Counted from the first letter of the stretch, positions 17,212 through 26,115 are shown. The stretch is DNA of 56,338 nt from an uncultured Sphingomonadaceae bacterium (GCA_947501325.1 CANMVC010000006.1:1-56338), one strand, 5' to 3'. Notes: a model not told the origin generated them from the sequence alone. Numbers and translations: made by a program.

Positions 17212-18477
17212 ATGGCAACAGATGTAAAAGTCCCCGTATTGGGCGAATCGATTACCGAAGCGACCCTGGGCGAATGGCTCAAGCAGCCCGGTGATAGCGT
17301 CGCAGCGGACGAACCGATTGCGAGTCTGGAAACCGACAAAGTGGCGTTGGAAGTGCCAGCGCCCGAAGCCGGTGTCCTGGGCGACCATCTTGTCGCGGTG
17401 GGTGACACGGTGGAAGTCGGCGCGATTATCGCGAAGATCGAAGCGGGCGGTGGAAAAGCAAAAGCCTCTGGCGCCGATCCCAAGAAAAGCACCGAACCCA
17501 CCGATCCGCCCACAAAAACCGCAGACAGCGCTGATGCTGCGAAAGAACGGCAGGACGATACGGCTGCGTCGATAACCCTGTCACCGGCAGTCCGCCGTCT
17601 GGTTCTCGAGCACGGTGTGGACCCCAGCAAGATCAAGGGCACCGGCAAAGATGGCCGCCTGACCAAAGATGATGTCGAGCAATATGTGAAAATTGGTGCC
17701 GAGGCGCCCCTGGTTGAGAAGGGCACCGCAAAAGGCGCCGAGGTTCCGACCACCGCGCCAGCAGCTGGCGGCACTCGTAACGAAGAGCGCGTGCGGATGA
17801 CCCGCCTGCGCCAGACGGTCGCCAAGCGCCTCAAAGAAGCGCAGGACACTGCCGCGCTGCTAACGACGTTCAACGATGTCGACATGACTGCGGTCATGGA
17901 AACGCGCAGCAAATATAAAGAGCTGTTCGCGAAGAAGCATGGCGTGAAGCTGGGCTTCATGGGTTTCTTTGCGAAGGCCGCCTGTCTCGCATTGAAAGAC
18001 GTGCCGTCGGTCAACGCGCAGATTGATGGCGATGAAATTGTCTATCATGACTATGTCGATATTTCGGTCGCGGTGAGTGCGCCCAATGGTTTGGTCGTGC
18101 CTGTGATCCGCAATGCCGAGACAATGAGCTTTGCCGATGTCGAGAACACGATCGGTGATTTTGGCAAGCGCGCCAAGGATGGCACGCTGACCATGGCGGA
18201 TATGAAAGGTGGCACGTTCACAATCTCGAACGGCGGCGTGTTCGGTTCCCTGATGTCGACCCCGATTATCAACCCACCGCAGTCGGCGGTTCTTGGTCTT
18301 CACCGGATCGAGCAGCGTCCGGTGGTAATGCCCGATGGCTCGATTGCGGCACGCCCGATGATGTATCTGGCGCTCAGCTATGACCACCGTCTGATTGATG
18401 GCCGGGAAGCAGTGACCTTCCTGGTGCGGATCAAGGAAGCGATTGAAGATCCGACCCGGCTTTTGATTGATTTGTAA
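17212..18477 (+). CDS. sucB: Dihydrolipoyllysine succinyltransferase (E2 of 2-oxoglutarate dehydrogenase)
   Basis: A 421-residue E2 subunit. The lipoyl domain occupies residues about 1-78 with the modified lysine K43 in [10 protein letters not shown] linker rich in Ala, Lys and Thr follows, then an E3-binding domain ([20 protein letters not shown]) near 120-160. The catalytic domain ends in [13 protein letters not shown], where H392 and D396 are the expected catalytic pair. It transfers the succinyl group to CoA. It is separated from sucA by a palindromic repeat and from lpdA by the second GIY-YIG gene. No upstream gene encodes another E2. Confidence 0.97.
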   Translation: MATDVKVPVLGESITEATLGEWLKQPGDSVAADEPIASLETDKVALEVPAPEAGVLGDHLVAVGDTVEVGAIIAKIEAGGGKAKASGADPKKSTEPTDPPTKTADSADAAKERQDDTAASITLSPAVRRLVLEHGVDPSKIKGTGKDGRLTKDDVEQYVKIGAEAPLVEKGTAKGAEVPTTAPAAGGTRNEERVRMTRLRQTVAKRLKEAQDTAALLTTFNDVDMTAVMETRSKYKELFAKKHGVKLGFMGFFAKAACLALKDVPSVNAQIDGDEIVYHDYVDISVAVSAPNGLVVPVIRNAETMSFADVENTIGDFGKRAKDGTLTMADMKGGTFTISNGGVFGSLMSTPIINPPQSAVLGLHRIEQRPVVMPDGSIAARPMMYLALSYDHRLIDGREAVTFLVRIKEAIEDPTRLLIDL

Positions 18478-18489
18478 GTATGTGAACAA

Positions 18490-18522
18490 GTGCTCCGGGC
18501 GAAGACCCGGAGCCTAGGATGG
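18490..18522. repeat. Palindromic half-element left of GIY-YIG gene 2 (family B layout)
   Basis: GTGCTCCGGGCGAAGACCCG then GAGCCTAGGATGG forms a hairpin. Its inverted partner lies at 18835-18866, on the other side of the nuclease gene. The GTGCTCCG end and the CCTAGGATGG inner part match the family B elements at 144-220 and 11169-11245, so the gene occupies the centre of such an element. Confidence 0.8.
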
Positions 18523-18568
18523 AACTGCATAACGGAGAGGCACAGCGAAACCGGGATTTGTTTACCTG

Positions 18569-18832
18569 ATGGCAAAAAAGCGTAATGGCACAACCTATGT
18601 TGGTGTCACGAGCAATCTGGTCCAACGTGCCTATCAGCATAGGAACGGGTTGATTGAAGGTTTTTCAAAAGACAATGATTGTAAAATGCTTGTTTGGTAC
18701 GAAGCCCATGATGATTTGGAAGAAGCAAGACGCCGGGAACGGCAAATGAAGAAATGGAAAAGGGAATGGAAACTGGAACTTATTGAAAAGGACAATCCGC
18801 AATGGAAAGATCTTTTTAACACGTTGCTCTAA
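18569..18832 (+). CDS. GIY-YIG nuclease, copy 2, apparently lacking its original start codon
   Basis: From the ATG at 18569 this gives 87 residues with TTYVG at the YIG position, NLVQRAYQHRNGLIEGF carrying the catalytic arginine, and EEARRRERQMKKWKREW with the likely glutamate. The in-frame codons just upstream encode KPGFVYL, which is the GIY strand present in copy 1. No ATG, GTG or TTG lies between the stop at 18530-18532 and that strand. Either a CTG at 18566 or the ATG at 18569 is used, which loses the GIY tyrosine strand, or the gene is decaying. It lies between sucB and lpdA, inside a split palindromic element. Confidence 0.75.
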   Translation: MAKKRNGTTYVGVTSNLVQRAYQHRNGLIEGFSKDNDCKMLVWYEAHDDLEEARRRERQMKKWKREWKLELIEKDNPQWKDLFNTLL

Positions 18833-18834
18833 TC

Positions 18835-18866
18835 CACCCTGGGCTCCGGGTCTTCGCCCGGAGCAC
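18835..18866. repeat. Palindromic half-element right of GIY-YIG gene 2
   Basis: CACCCTGGGCTCCGGGTCTT then CGCCCGGAGCAC. It is the inverted counterpart of 18490-18522 and ends two bases before the AAGGAG Shine-Dalgarno of lpdA. Confidence 0.8.
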
Positions 18867-18879
18867 GAAGGAGTAAGTA

Positions 18880-20286
18880 ATGACCGACAATTTCGACTAT
18901 GACCTATTGGTAATTGGCTCCGGCCCCGGCGGTTATGTGGCCGCGATCCGAGCCGCGCAGCTCGGCCTGAAAACCGCTTGTGTGGAGAGCCGCGAGACAC
19001 TCGGCGGCACCTGCCTCAATGTCGGGTGCATCCCGTCCAAGGCGATGCTGCACGCGTCGGAGCTTTATCATGAAGCCCATAGCGGTGCGCTTGAAAAATT
19101 CGGCATCAAGTTGACCGGCGCCAAGCTCGATCTCAAACAGATGCATGCGGAAAAATCAAAGGCGGTGGCAGAACTGACCGGCGGAATCGAGTTTCTGTTC
19201 AAGAAGAACAAGGTCGAATGGCTCAAAGGCCGCGGCGCGTTTGAAAGCGCGAATAGCGTTAAGATCGGTGACAAGACGGTCACCGCGAAAAAGATCATCA
19301 TCGCAACCGGTTCTTCGGTCACCCCGCTGCCCGGTGTCGACATCGACAATAGCAAGCATGTGGTGGTCGACAGCACGGGCGCACTCGAATTGCCGAAAGT
19401 GCCGAACCATATGGTCGTGATTGGCGGCGGTGTGATCGGACTGGAACTGGGCAGTGTCTGGCTGCGTCTCGGCGCAAAGGTTACGGTCGTGGAATATCTT
19501 GATCAGATTCTGCCCGGCATGGACGGCGATATCCGCAAGGACAGCGCCCGCATGTTCAAGAAACAGGGCTTTGACATCAAGACCGGTACCAAAGTGACGG
19601 GCGTGACGGTCAAGGGCAAGAAAGCGATCCTGACGGTAGAACCAGCCAAGGGCGGTGATGCCGAAACCATCGAAGCGGACGCGGTTCTCGTGGCCATTGG
19701 CCGCAAGCCCAATACCGATGGTCTCGCTCTCGAAAAGGCGGGTCTTGAAACCAACAAACATGGCCAGATTGAAGTTGGCCATGATTTCCAGACAGCGGTG
19801 AAAGGCGTCTACGCCATTGGCGATGTCACCCCCGGTCCTATGCTCGCGCACAAGGCGGAAGACGAAGGCATTGCCGCGGCCGAATTTGTCGCGGGTCAGC
19901 AGGGCATCGTGAACCACGACCTGATCCCCGGCGTGGTCTATACCTATCCGGAAATTGCCAGTATTGGTAAGACCGAGGAAGAGGTCAAGGAAAGCGGCGT
20001 CGCCTACAAAGTCGGCAAATTCCCGTTTGCGGGCAATAGCCGCGCGAAGACCAACCGCGACACCGATGGCTATGTGAAGGTCATTGCCGAGGCCGACAGT
20101 GACCGCGTGCTCGGCGCGCACATCATTTCCTCACTTGCCGGAACATTGGTGTCCCAGATCACCCAGGCAATGGAATTCGGTGCGACCAGCGAGGATATTG
20201 CCTATACCTGTCATCCTCATCCGACGCATAGCGAAGCGGTGAAAGAAGCGGCGATGGCAGTGCAGGGCAAACCGATTCATATGTGA
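18880..20286 (+). CDS. lpdA: Dihydrolipoyl dehydrogenase (E3)
   Basis: A 468-residue flavoprotein that reoxidises the lipoyl arm of 2-oxo acid dehydrogenases with NAD+. The FAD site is VIGSGPGGY, and the redox disulfide is C45/C50 in GGTCLNVGCIPSK. The NAD Rossmann motif is VIGGGVIGLELG. The active-site base pair lies in HPHPTHSEAVKEA. AAGGAG sits six bases before the ATG. It closes the TCA block, and E3 may also serve the pyruvate and glycine systems. Confidence 0.97.
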   Translation: MTDNFDYDLLVIGSGPGGYVAAIRAAQLGLKTACVESRETLGGTCLNVGCIPSKAMLHASELYHEAHSGALEKFGIKLTGAKLDLKQMHAEKSKAVAELTGGIEFLFKKNKVEWLKGRGAFESANSVKIGDKTVTAKKIIIATGSSVTPLPGVDIDNSKHVVVDSTGALELPKVPNHMVVIGGGVIGLELGSVWLRLGAKVTVVEYLDQILPGMDGDIRKDSARMFKKQGFDIKTGTKVTGVTVKGKKAILTVEPAKGGDAETIEADAVLVAIGRKPNTDGLALEKAGLETNKHGQIEVGHDFQTAVKGVYAIGDVTPGPMLAHKAEDEGIAAAEFVAGQQGIVNHDLIPGVVYTYPEIASIGKTEEEVKESGVAYKVGKFPFAGNSRAKTNRDTDGYVKVIAEADSDRVLGAHIISSLAGTLVSQITQAMEFGATSEDIAYTCHPHPTHSEAVKEAAMAVQGKPIHM

Positions 20287-20310
20287 TCAGCCACATTTGA
20301 CAGATCGGGA

Positions 20311-20352
20311 TTGACCAGCGACCTCTTTAGTGTTTTACTACAGTAAGTCACT
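20311..20352 (+). promoter_or_regulatory. Candidate promoter overlapped by a 24-bp dyad (operator)
   Basis: TTGACC (20311-20316), a 17-base spacer and TTTACT (20334-20339) form a plausible promoter. An imperfect palindrome at 20329-20352, AGTG..TTACT-AC-AGTAA..CACT with two mismatches per arm, covers the -10 region and ends at the AAGGAG Shine-Dalgarno. A repressor bound here would block transcription of the serine hydrolase. The core TTACTACAGTAA recalls BlaI/MecI-type sites, but no such regulator lies nearby. Confidence 0.5.
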
Positions 20353-20364
20353 AAGGAGCGGACA

Positions 20365-21564
20365 ATGAACATCACCCATCTCACATTTGCTGCAGCATTG
20401 CTGGCCGGAAGCTTCCTGCCCCTTGCCCCGGCAGTCTTGGCAAAAGACACAGGGCCGTCTGGCACAGCGACCAACAGTAGCTCGTCTATCGATACGGCAG
20501 CGTTAAAGGTGACCGCTGATAAAGTCGCGGCCTTGCCCAACGTTGGCGGCATAGGCGTTGGCGTGATCCGCAATGGGAAACTTGTGCATACGCTCTATGC
20601 GGGCGAAGCAGCGCCGGGAGAGCCGGTTACCGGGAAGCACTGGTTCAATACTGCTTCGGTGGCTAAAACGCTGATTGCCGAGACCGTGTTGCGCTTGGTG
20701 GAGCGCGGTGCGATGGATCTGGACGATCCCATTGGCGAGCATTTCCGTCACCCGCATCTGACCGATGATCCGCGTTATGACCTGCTGACACCGCGCATCA
20801 TCTTGTCGCATCAGACGACGCTGCGTAACTGGCCCAACAATTACGATAATGGCCGTCTTGCCTTTCTCGGTCAGCCGGGTGATGGCCAGATCAGTTACTC
20901 TGGAGCCGGTATCGAAATATTGATGCGCTATCTGGAAGAACGCTTTGGCAGGAGCTATCCCGAGCTGGTTGAAGCAGAACTATTGGCCCCGCTCGCCATT
21001 ACGGGCGTCAGCGTCGGCAGAAGCGAGGCTGTGGAATCTAATATCACTCGGGGCATCAACAAGGACGGCGAATGGCAGGACCCTTTCCGACGCTCCCAGG
21101 GCGGTTCCATCATCGATCGGGAAGATTATAGTGCCGCTGATAATATGTACGCCACCATACCCGGATATGCGGCACTGCTATCTGCCATCATAGTCAATAA
21201 GGGATTGTCAACAGAGCTTGCCGCAGAACGCCAGCGTCTGCTTTCATCCGGGTCAGAGCGCGATATGGGTTATGATTGCCCGCCGGATATATCCTTCTGC
21301 CCGGAAAGTTTTGGCTATGGGCTTGGCTGGGCGATATTTGAACATGAAGGTCAACGCATCCTCAACCATGGCGGCAACGATTTTGCCGAACATGCCCAAG
21401 TCTATTTCGACACCAAAAGCGGCAATGGCATGGTTCTGTTCATGACAGGCGGCAACGTTTTCCCGCACGGATTGGAGATCATCTCTGCTGTAGACCCTGA
21501 TATACCGCTGGTGCGTTTTTACAGCGCTCTGATTGCCTTGATGCGCGCCTCGCAAGGCGGATGA
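20365..21564 (+). CDS. Serine hydrolase, class C beta-lactamase family, secreted
   Basis: A 399-residue periplasmic serine hydrolase. An N-terminal signal peptide runs to about residue 26 (AAALLAGSFLPLAPAVLA). The active-site SxxK is S98-V-A-K101, the second motif Y178-S-G fits the YxN position, and LNHGGN near residue 336 replaces KTG with HGG. This pattern is typical of esterase or peptidase members of the family rather than true beta-lactamases. A Shine-Dalgarno AAGGAG precedes the ATG by six bases. The upstream dyad suggests regulated expression. Substrate unknown. Confidence 0.88.
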   Translation: MNITHLTFAAALLAGSFLPLAPAVLAKDTGPSGTATNSSSSIDTAALKVTADKVAALPNVGGIGVGVIRNGKLVHTLYAGEAAPGEPVTGKHWFNTASVAKTLIAETVLRLVERGAMDLDDPIGEHFRHPHLTDDPRYDLLTPRIILSHQTTLRNWPNNYDNGRLAFLGQPGDGQISYSGAGIEILMRYLEERFGRSYPELVEAELLAPLAITGVSVGRSEAVESNITRGINKDGEWQDPFRRSQGGSIIDREDYSAADNMYATIPGYAALLSAIIVNKGLSTELAAERQRLLSSGSERDMGYDCPPDISFCPESFGYGLGWAIFEHEGQRILNHGGNDFAEHAQVYFDTKSGNGMVLFMTGGNVFPHGLEIISAVDPDIPLVRFYSALIALMRASQGG

Positions 21565-21673
21565 GATATTCAGGGGCAGCTGCCTTCAAGGCAAATTCAC
21601 GCCAAAAATTTTGATGTATCTGGTCGCCTGACAGGCTATCGCAATTTTCCATTCGCGAAATTGTGAGATTGGC

Positions 21674-22354
21674 ATGAAGCATCGTCTGTTTTTAAAATGG
21701 CATGTCTGGCTCGGCTGGCTGATCGGTGTGCCGATTATCCTGTGGACCGCATCAGGTCTGTTGATGGTTTCGCAGCCGATTGAAACCGTGCGCGGCAATC
21801 ATTTGCGGGTCGAACAGCCCGCGCTTGATCCGATCATGCCGGTGGCGCCCGTTTTGGAAGGGCGGAAAGCGAAAAGCCTGACCTTGCAGCAAAATGCGCA
21901 GGGGCCTTTTTGGGTCATAAACTATGCCGACGGCGGAAAAAGGCGCGCCGATGCGGCGACCGGAAAATTGTTATCGCCTGTCGCTGCCGCCGATGCCAGT
22001 GCGCTGGCTATAGCGGCGCGCTCGGATGATAGTGCGATTATATCGGTGCAGCGCTTCGCGGCGGATGAGGCGCCCTCTGACCTGCGGCGGGATCGTCCGT
22101 CCTGGCAGATTGTTTTTGAAGATGACGCGCGTTTTTATATCGATGCTGATACCGGTGAGCTGCTTGCGGTCCGCACGCAATTCTGGCGCGCTTTTGATTT
22201 CATGTGGGGTCTCCACATCATGGATCTGCAGACCCGCGAAGACACCAGCCATCCGATATTGATCGGGTTTGCGGCGCTGGCGCTGTTCAGTTCAATGCTG
22301 GGTTTCATGCTATTGTTCACCCGCAGCGTCCGCAACAGAGGGAAAACAAATTGA
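21674..22354 (+). CDS. PepSY-associated transmembrane protein
   Basis: A 226-residue protein with one membrane helix at each end (about 8-30 and 195-218) and a periplasmic PepSY-like domain between them. WHVWLGWLIGVPIILWTASGLLM and the pattern WRAFDFMWGLHIMD are characteristic of the iron-uptake-associated PepSY_TM group (short form); only these motifs are cited. The conserved histidines in KWHVW and GLHIMD suggest heme or metal contact or quinone-linked reductase activity. Its stop overlaps the TTG start of the next gene (TTGA). Confidence 0.8.
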   Translation: MKHRLFLKWHVWLGWLIGVPIILWTASGLLMVSQPIETVRGNHLRVEQPALDPIMPVAPVLEGRKAKSLTLQQNAQGPFWVINYADGGKRRADAATGKLLSPVAAADASALAIAARSDDSAIISVQRFAADEAPSDLRRDRPSWQIVFEDDARFYIDADTGELLAVRTQFWRAFDFMWGLHIMDLQTREDTSHPILIGFAALALFSSMLGFMLLFTRSVRNRGKTN

Positions 22355-22983
22355 ACAGCGCGATTCTTTATAATGCTCTTGGCTGGCTCGATCTGTTCGG
22401 GATAGCGGTTTTTGCAGCATCCGGCGCGCTGATGGCAGCCCGCAACGGACAGACATTGGTGACCTTTGCGTTCTTCGCTCTGGTGACCGGCGTCGGCGGC
22501 GGAACGGTGCGGGACTTGCTGATCGACGCGCCGGTATTCTGGGTGCAGGACAGCCGAGTGCCGGTTTTGTGTCTGGGCATTGCGTTGCTCGTCTGGGTCA
22601 CGCCGGTACGCTGGTGGAAAGCCGGGGCCGTTGATTGGTTCGACGCCGTTGGTCTGGCGGCTTATTCCGTCTTTGGTGCAGCCAAGGCACTGCAACTCGG
22701 CATCGACCCCGTGCCCGCTGCGATCATGGGCATCATCACCGCTAGTGTGGGCGGTGTAATCCGCGACTTGGTTGCCGGCGAACCGTCGATCATCGTAAAG
22801 CCAGAGCTTTACGTGACCGCTGGCGCGCTGTCTGCCTTTGCCTTTGTCGGACTGGCGCAAACCGGTATGCCGGGCATTATCGCCGCACTAATCGCTTTTG
22901 TTGCCGGTTTTGCCTTGCGCGCTTTGGCGATTGTGAAAGGGTTGGCCTTGCCGACCTATCGCGGCGCAGGAGACAGTGAATAG
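22351..22983 (+). CDS. Trimeric intracellular cation channel family protein (UPF0126, YadS-like)
   Basis: A 210-residue membrane protein with about seven helices and an internal duplication. VTGVGGGTVRDLL in the first half and ITASVGGVIRDLV in the second are the glycine-rich repeats of bacterial TRIC channels. I use the TTG at 22351, because GAGGG lies just upstream and the frame before it belongs to the PepSY gene. It overlaps that gene by four bases, and its 3' end overlaps the convergent sppA by 28 bases. It probably conducts monovalent cations across the inner membrane. Confidence 0.85.
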   Translation: MNSAILYNALGWLDLFGIAVFAASGALMAARNGQTLVTFAFFALVTGVGGGTVRDLLIDAPVFWVQDSRVPVLCLGIALLVWVTPVRWWKAGAVDWFDAVGLAAYSVFGAAKALQLGIDPVPAAIMGIITASVGGVIRDLVAGEPSIIVKPELYVTAGALSAFAFVGLAQTGMPGIIAALIAFVAGFALRALAIVKGLALPTYRGAGDSE

Positions 22984-24845
22984 CTTCTGAGCAAGTCGAA
23001 AAGGTCGGGCTTTGGGCCCGCCTTCACCGGCTGGCCAACGCTGCCACATTCCAGGCACAGGGCTTGCACATCCTCGCGCGCCATCAATCCGCGCGCGGTG
23101 TTGAGCGCATTGGCAAATACCGCTTTTTGCTGCCGCGCAACCCATCCCACTACTCCGGTCACAGGTGCCGCTTCGGTTTGCGCAAAGGGCAGTCCGCCAA
23201 TGGGCAGCCATTTAAACGCCGGCGCGGCTTCGAGATATTGTGGATAATAGCTGCCCTCTTCCAGGCCGGCGCGCTTTGCCGCTTCGGCCAGTGCTTCGGT
23301 CATGCCGCCAAAGCCATCGACGAGACCAAGCTGGCGGGCCGTGCCACCATCCCAGACGCGGCCTTGCCCGATCTGGTCCACTTGCGCCGTCGTCTTGCCG
23401 CGCGCCTTGGCAACCAGCGTGAGGAAGTCGCGATAGGTATGTTCCACGCCCGATTGCAAAACGGTGTCGAGATCTTCACTGAACCCGCCGACAAAATCCG
23501 GTTCGCCGGACAGGGGCGTGGTCTGAACGCCGTCGGAACTTACGCCCCATTTACCCAGCGCTTTTTCAAAGCTGGGGAGAACTGCGAATACGCCGATGGA
23601 ACCGGTAATCGTGTCCGGTTCCGCCAGAATGTGGTCACCGGCTGCCGCGATCCAATAACCACCGCTTGCCGCAACATCGCCCATCGACACTACGATCGGG
23701 ATGCCAGCTTTCTTGACGTCGGCCAGCGCAAGGCGAATTTCCTCGCTGGCAAAGGCGGAGCCACCGGGGGAATCGATACGGACGACCAGCGCCTTGATGT
23801 CTTCCGCCTCGAGGGCCTTGTAAATCTGTTCGGCTATCCGGCCGCTGGCGGCGGTACCGGGTCCGGCCTTGCCGCTGACAATTTCGCCAGCGACGGTGAT
23901 CACGCCAATGGGATCGCCGCCGCTTTTGACGGGATGCGCGGCAACGAAATTATCATAGTCGATGCTTTTGAACGTATCCGGTGATGGCGTGGTATCTTCG
24001 CCGACCTGGCTCGCGACAAAGCGACCAAAGGCCACCCGATCGCCGATCTTGTCGACTAGCTTTTGCTCGCTCGCGAGCTTGGTATAATCGCCACCGGCGG
24101 CTTTGATGAGCCCTGCCGGATCATTGCTATAGGATTCTATGAGAGCCTGGGGCCGGGCCTTTTGCACCTCCGCGAGCCATCGATCCCACAGGACCGAGTA
24201 GAGCGCCCGCGATGCTTCTTTCGCTTCGGGCGACTGGTCACTGCGCATGAACGGTTCGACTGCGCTTTTGTAGGTGCCGACCCGATAGATATTGGCGGTG
24301 ATGCCCAGCTGGTCGATCAAATTTTTGTAATAGAGCCGATTGCCGCCGGGCCCGGCAAAAACAATTCCGCCCATCGGGTCCATCCAGATTTCATCGGCAT
24401 GGGCGGCAAGCTGATAGCTGTCATCGCTGTAGAGGCTGGAATAGGCGTAGATCGGTTTGTCGGTTTGTTTCACCCGTTGCAGCGCTTCACCCACGGCGGT
24501 CAGGCTGGTTTGTCCGCCGCCCATGAAGGCGCTGAGATCCAGCACGACCGCTTTTACCCGGTCATCTTCTACCGCTGCATCAAGCGCGCGAACCACATCG
24601 CGGAGCCGATATTGGCGAATCGTGTTCTCATTATTGGTGAACATCGCGGTGAAATCTTGCTGCGCCGGCTGTTCAACAATCACGCCTTTCAGGTCGAGGA
24701 GCAGGGCGCCATCGCTGATCGCTGCGACATTGGGCCGGGCTGACAAGGCGGCATATAAAGCCGCAAAAAACAACAACATGGCGATCAAGACCAAAGCGTC
24801 TTTTATCGCTACCAGAAATTTCCAAGCTCCGCGAACAAACTGCAT
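22956..24845 (-). CDS. sppA: Signal peptide peptidase SppA, long (67K) type
   Basis: A 629-residue membrane-anchored S49 serine protease that degrades released signal peptides. One N-terminal helix (about 15-37) is followed by two S49 domains. The catalytic lysine is in GNRLYYKNLIDQLG of the first domain and the nucleophile serine in RIDSPGGSAFASEE of the second, as in E. coli SppA. The ATG at 24845 is preferred because GGAGA lies nine bases before it; an ATG at 24854 is immediately next to that site. A CLECG motif near the C-terminus is unusual. It is monocistronic. Confidence 0.93.
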   Translation of the reverse strand: MQFVRGAWKFLVAIKDALVLIAMLLFFAALYAALSARPNVAAISDGALLLDLKGVIVEQPAQQDFTAMFTNNENTIRQYRLRDVVRALDAAVEDDRVKAVVLDLSAFMGGGQTSLTAVGEALQRVKQTDKPIYAYSSLYSDDSYQLAAHADEIWMDPMGGIVFAGPGGNRLYYKNLIDQLGITANIYRVGTYKSAVEPFMRSDQSPEAKEASRALYSVLWDRWLAEVQKARPQALIESYSNDPAGLIKAAGGDYTKLASEQKLVDKIGDRVAFGRFVASQVGEDTTPSPDTFKSIDYDNFVAAHPVKSGGDPIGVITVAGEIVSGKAGPGTAASGRIAEQIYKALEAEDIKALVVRIDSPGGSAFASEEIRLALADVKKAGIPIVVSMGDVAASGGYWIAAAGDHILAEPDTITGSIGVFAVLPSFEKALGKWGVSSDGVQTTPLSGEPDFVGGFSEDLDTVLQSGVEHTYRDFLTLVAKARGKTTAQVDQIGQGRVWDGGTARQLGLVDGFGGMTEALAEAAKRAGLEEGSYYPQYLEAAPAFKWLPIGGLPFAQTEAAPVTGVVGWVARQQKAVFANALNTARGLMAREDVQALCLECGSVGQPVKAGPKPDLFDLLRSYSLSPAPR

Positions 24846-24919
24846 TATCGTCATTCTCCAAAAAAAGGCGGCTGATCATCGCTGACCGCCGCCCTTTATA
24901 TGGTTATGCTGCCAGGAAA

Positions 24920-25561
24920 TTACCAGCGGATAAGGCGCGGTACGACAATCCGGCCCACTATGGCACTGGCCAATACCGGCAGGGTGAACCATAATCCGAT
25001 ATAGTAAATGTCGTTAAACGGGCAGTAGATATTATAGGCCGCCGCGCCCAAAGCGCCCGATGCGATACCGACGAGCCAACCCGCGCGTTCCGGTGAGGTT
25101 GGCGCACCCTGACGCAGCCATGTGGTCAGGCCGGTGCCAATGGCCAAGGCGGAAAGACCACTAATCGCGAGGCATTTCATGCCTTCTGCCGGACGCAAGG
25201 CTTCTATCGGCGCACCGTTGACCATGCTCATCACGATGGCGGTCAGCGGGAACAGGCCCGCTGTGACCAGTGCCCAAATCCAGCCGCGGTTGAGATTGCC
25301 AACACCAGGCCGGGCCATATTGGCTGCAGCAAAGGCAGTCGCGACGCCCAGCATCAACAGGACACCGCTGCGCAGGAAGAACATTTCATGCGCCATGCCC
25401 ATCGCCAGATCACCGCGCACGCCAAGGAAGAAGGCAACGCTGGAACAGGCTGCGAGTGTCAGGATTGCCGCAATTGCCATGCCGCCCGACGGTTTCAGGG
25501 TACGGACCGGTGCCAGGTCATCGACCAGGTCATTGATCAGGCTATTTGCTACTTCACTCAT
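24920..25561 (-). CDS. nrsF: NrsF family anti-sigma factor (DUF1109)
   Basis: A 213-residue, six-helix inner-membrane protein. The N-terminal LINDLVDDLAPVRTLKP segment is the cytosolic sigma-binding part typical of NrsF. Cysteines C130 (AEGMKCL) and C180 (YNIYCPF) sit in the loops where Caulobacter NrsF has its two sensing cysteines (C131 and C181, from memory). It holds the sigma factor until metal or oxidative stress acts on these cysteines. An upstream GTG at 25570 is an alternative start overlapping the sigma gene by eight bases. It is the last gene of the buf operon. Confidence 0.88.
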   Translation of the reverse strand: MSEVANSLINDLVDDLAPVRTLKPSGGMAIAAILTLAACSSVAFFLGVRGDLAMGMAHEMFFLRSGVLLMLGVATAFAAANMARPGVGNLNRGWIWALVTAGLFPLTAIVMSMVNGAPIEALRPAEGMKCLAISGLSALAIGTGLTTWLRQGAPTSPERAGWLVGIASGALGAAAYNIYCPFNDIYYIGLWFTLPVLASAIVGRIVVPRLIRW

Positions 25562-25562
25562 T

Positions 25563-26087
25563 CTATTCACTCTCGATAAGGGCGCTCATTTTCTTGAGCC
25601 CCCGATGGATATTTACTTTCACCAGTGATTCCGACTGGCCGGTTTTTGCCGCCGCTTCGGCAATGCTTAGTCCTTCGATTTTTACCATGGCAATAACATT
25701 GGCCTGTTTGTCGGGGATCATGCCCAGCAAACGCTCCAGACTCACCTTGGCGGTCACATCCTCGTCCTGTGGATCGGCAACCAGTTCTTCGTTCAGTTCG
25801 CCATGTTCGTGGCGGTAAATTTTGCGTAAGCCGTCAATCCAGCGATAGCGCCCGATGGCGGCCAACCAGGGCAGAAACGCCTTGGTCGGATCATAGCTGG
25901 CCCGTTTGCGGTGCAGCGAGATCAGCGTTTCCTGCACCAGATCATCGACCTCCGCCGGGTTGATCTTGCGCGCGTAATAGCGGCGCAGCCATTTTTCACA
26001 CTCGGTCAGCAGGCTCGAATAGCATTGCTTGTCACCGCCCTGCGCCTTGATCATCAAGTGGCGCAATGTTTCTTCATTGGCGATCAT
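25563..26087 (-). CDS. sigF: ECF sigma factor (SigF-like, partner of NrsF)
   Basis: A 174-residue ECF sigma factor. Region 2 is recognisable in NPAEVDDLVQETLISLHRKR and FLPWLAAIGRYRWIDGLRK. Region 4 carries the helix-turn-helix GLSIAEAAAKTGQSESLVKVNIHRGLKK. Position and partner match SigF of Caulobacter, which responds to copper, chromate and cadmium and drives buf-type genes. Directly upstream lies a palindromic element (26116-26201), then doxX. It is probably transcribed from the bufA promoter, giving positive feedback, and I see no separate GTAACC-type promoter. The nrsF gene follows at once. Confidence 0.88.
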   Translation of the reverse strand: MIANEETLRHLMIKAQGGDKQCYSSLLTECEKWLRRYYARKINPAEVDDLVQETLISLHRKRASYDPTKAFLPWLAAIGRYRWIDGLRKIYRHEHGELNEELVADPQDEDVTAKVSLERLLGMIPDKQANVIAMVKIEGLSIAEAAAKTGQSESLVKVNIHRGLKKMSALIESE

Positions 26088-26115
26088 GGTTTTTGTGTCC
26101 GGTTAAAAGCGACCT

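Noticed and set aside
16491-18014. 507-codon minus-strand frame opposite the sucA end and sucB
   Set aside because: Low-complexity Ser/Ala/Arg-rich translation running across two real genes and a palindromic repeat; no family features.
20365-21564. True antibiotic-hydrolysing beta-lactamase
   Set aside because: The KTG position is HGG and the overall pattern fits esterase/peptidase members of the family; there is no evidence for resistance.
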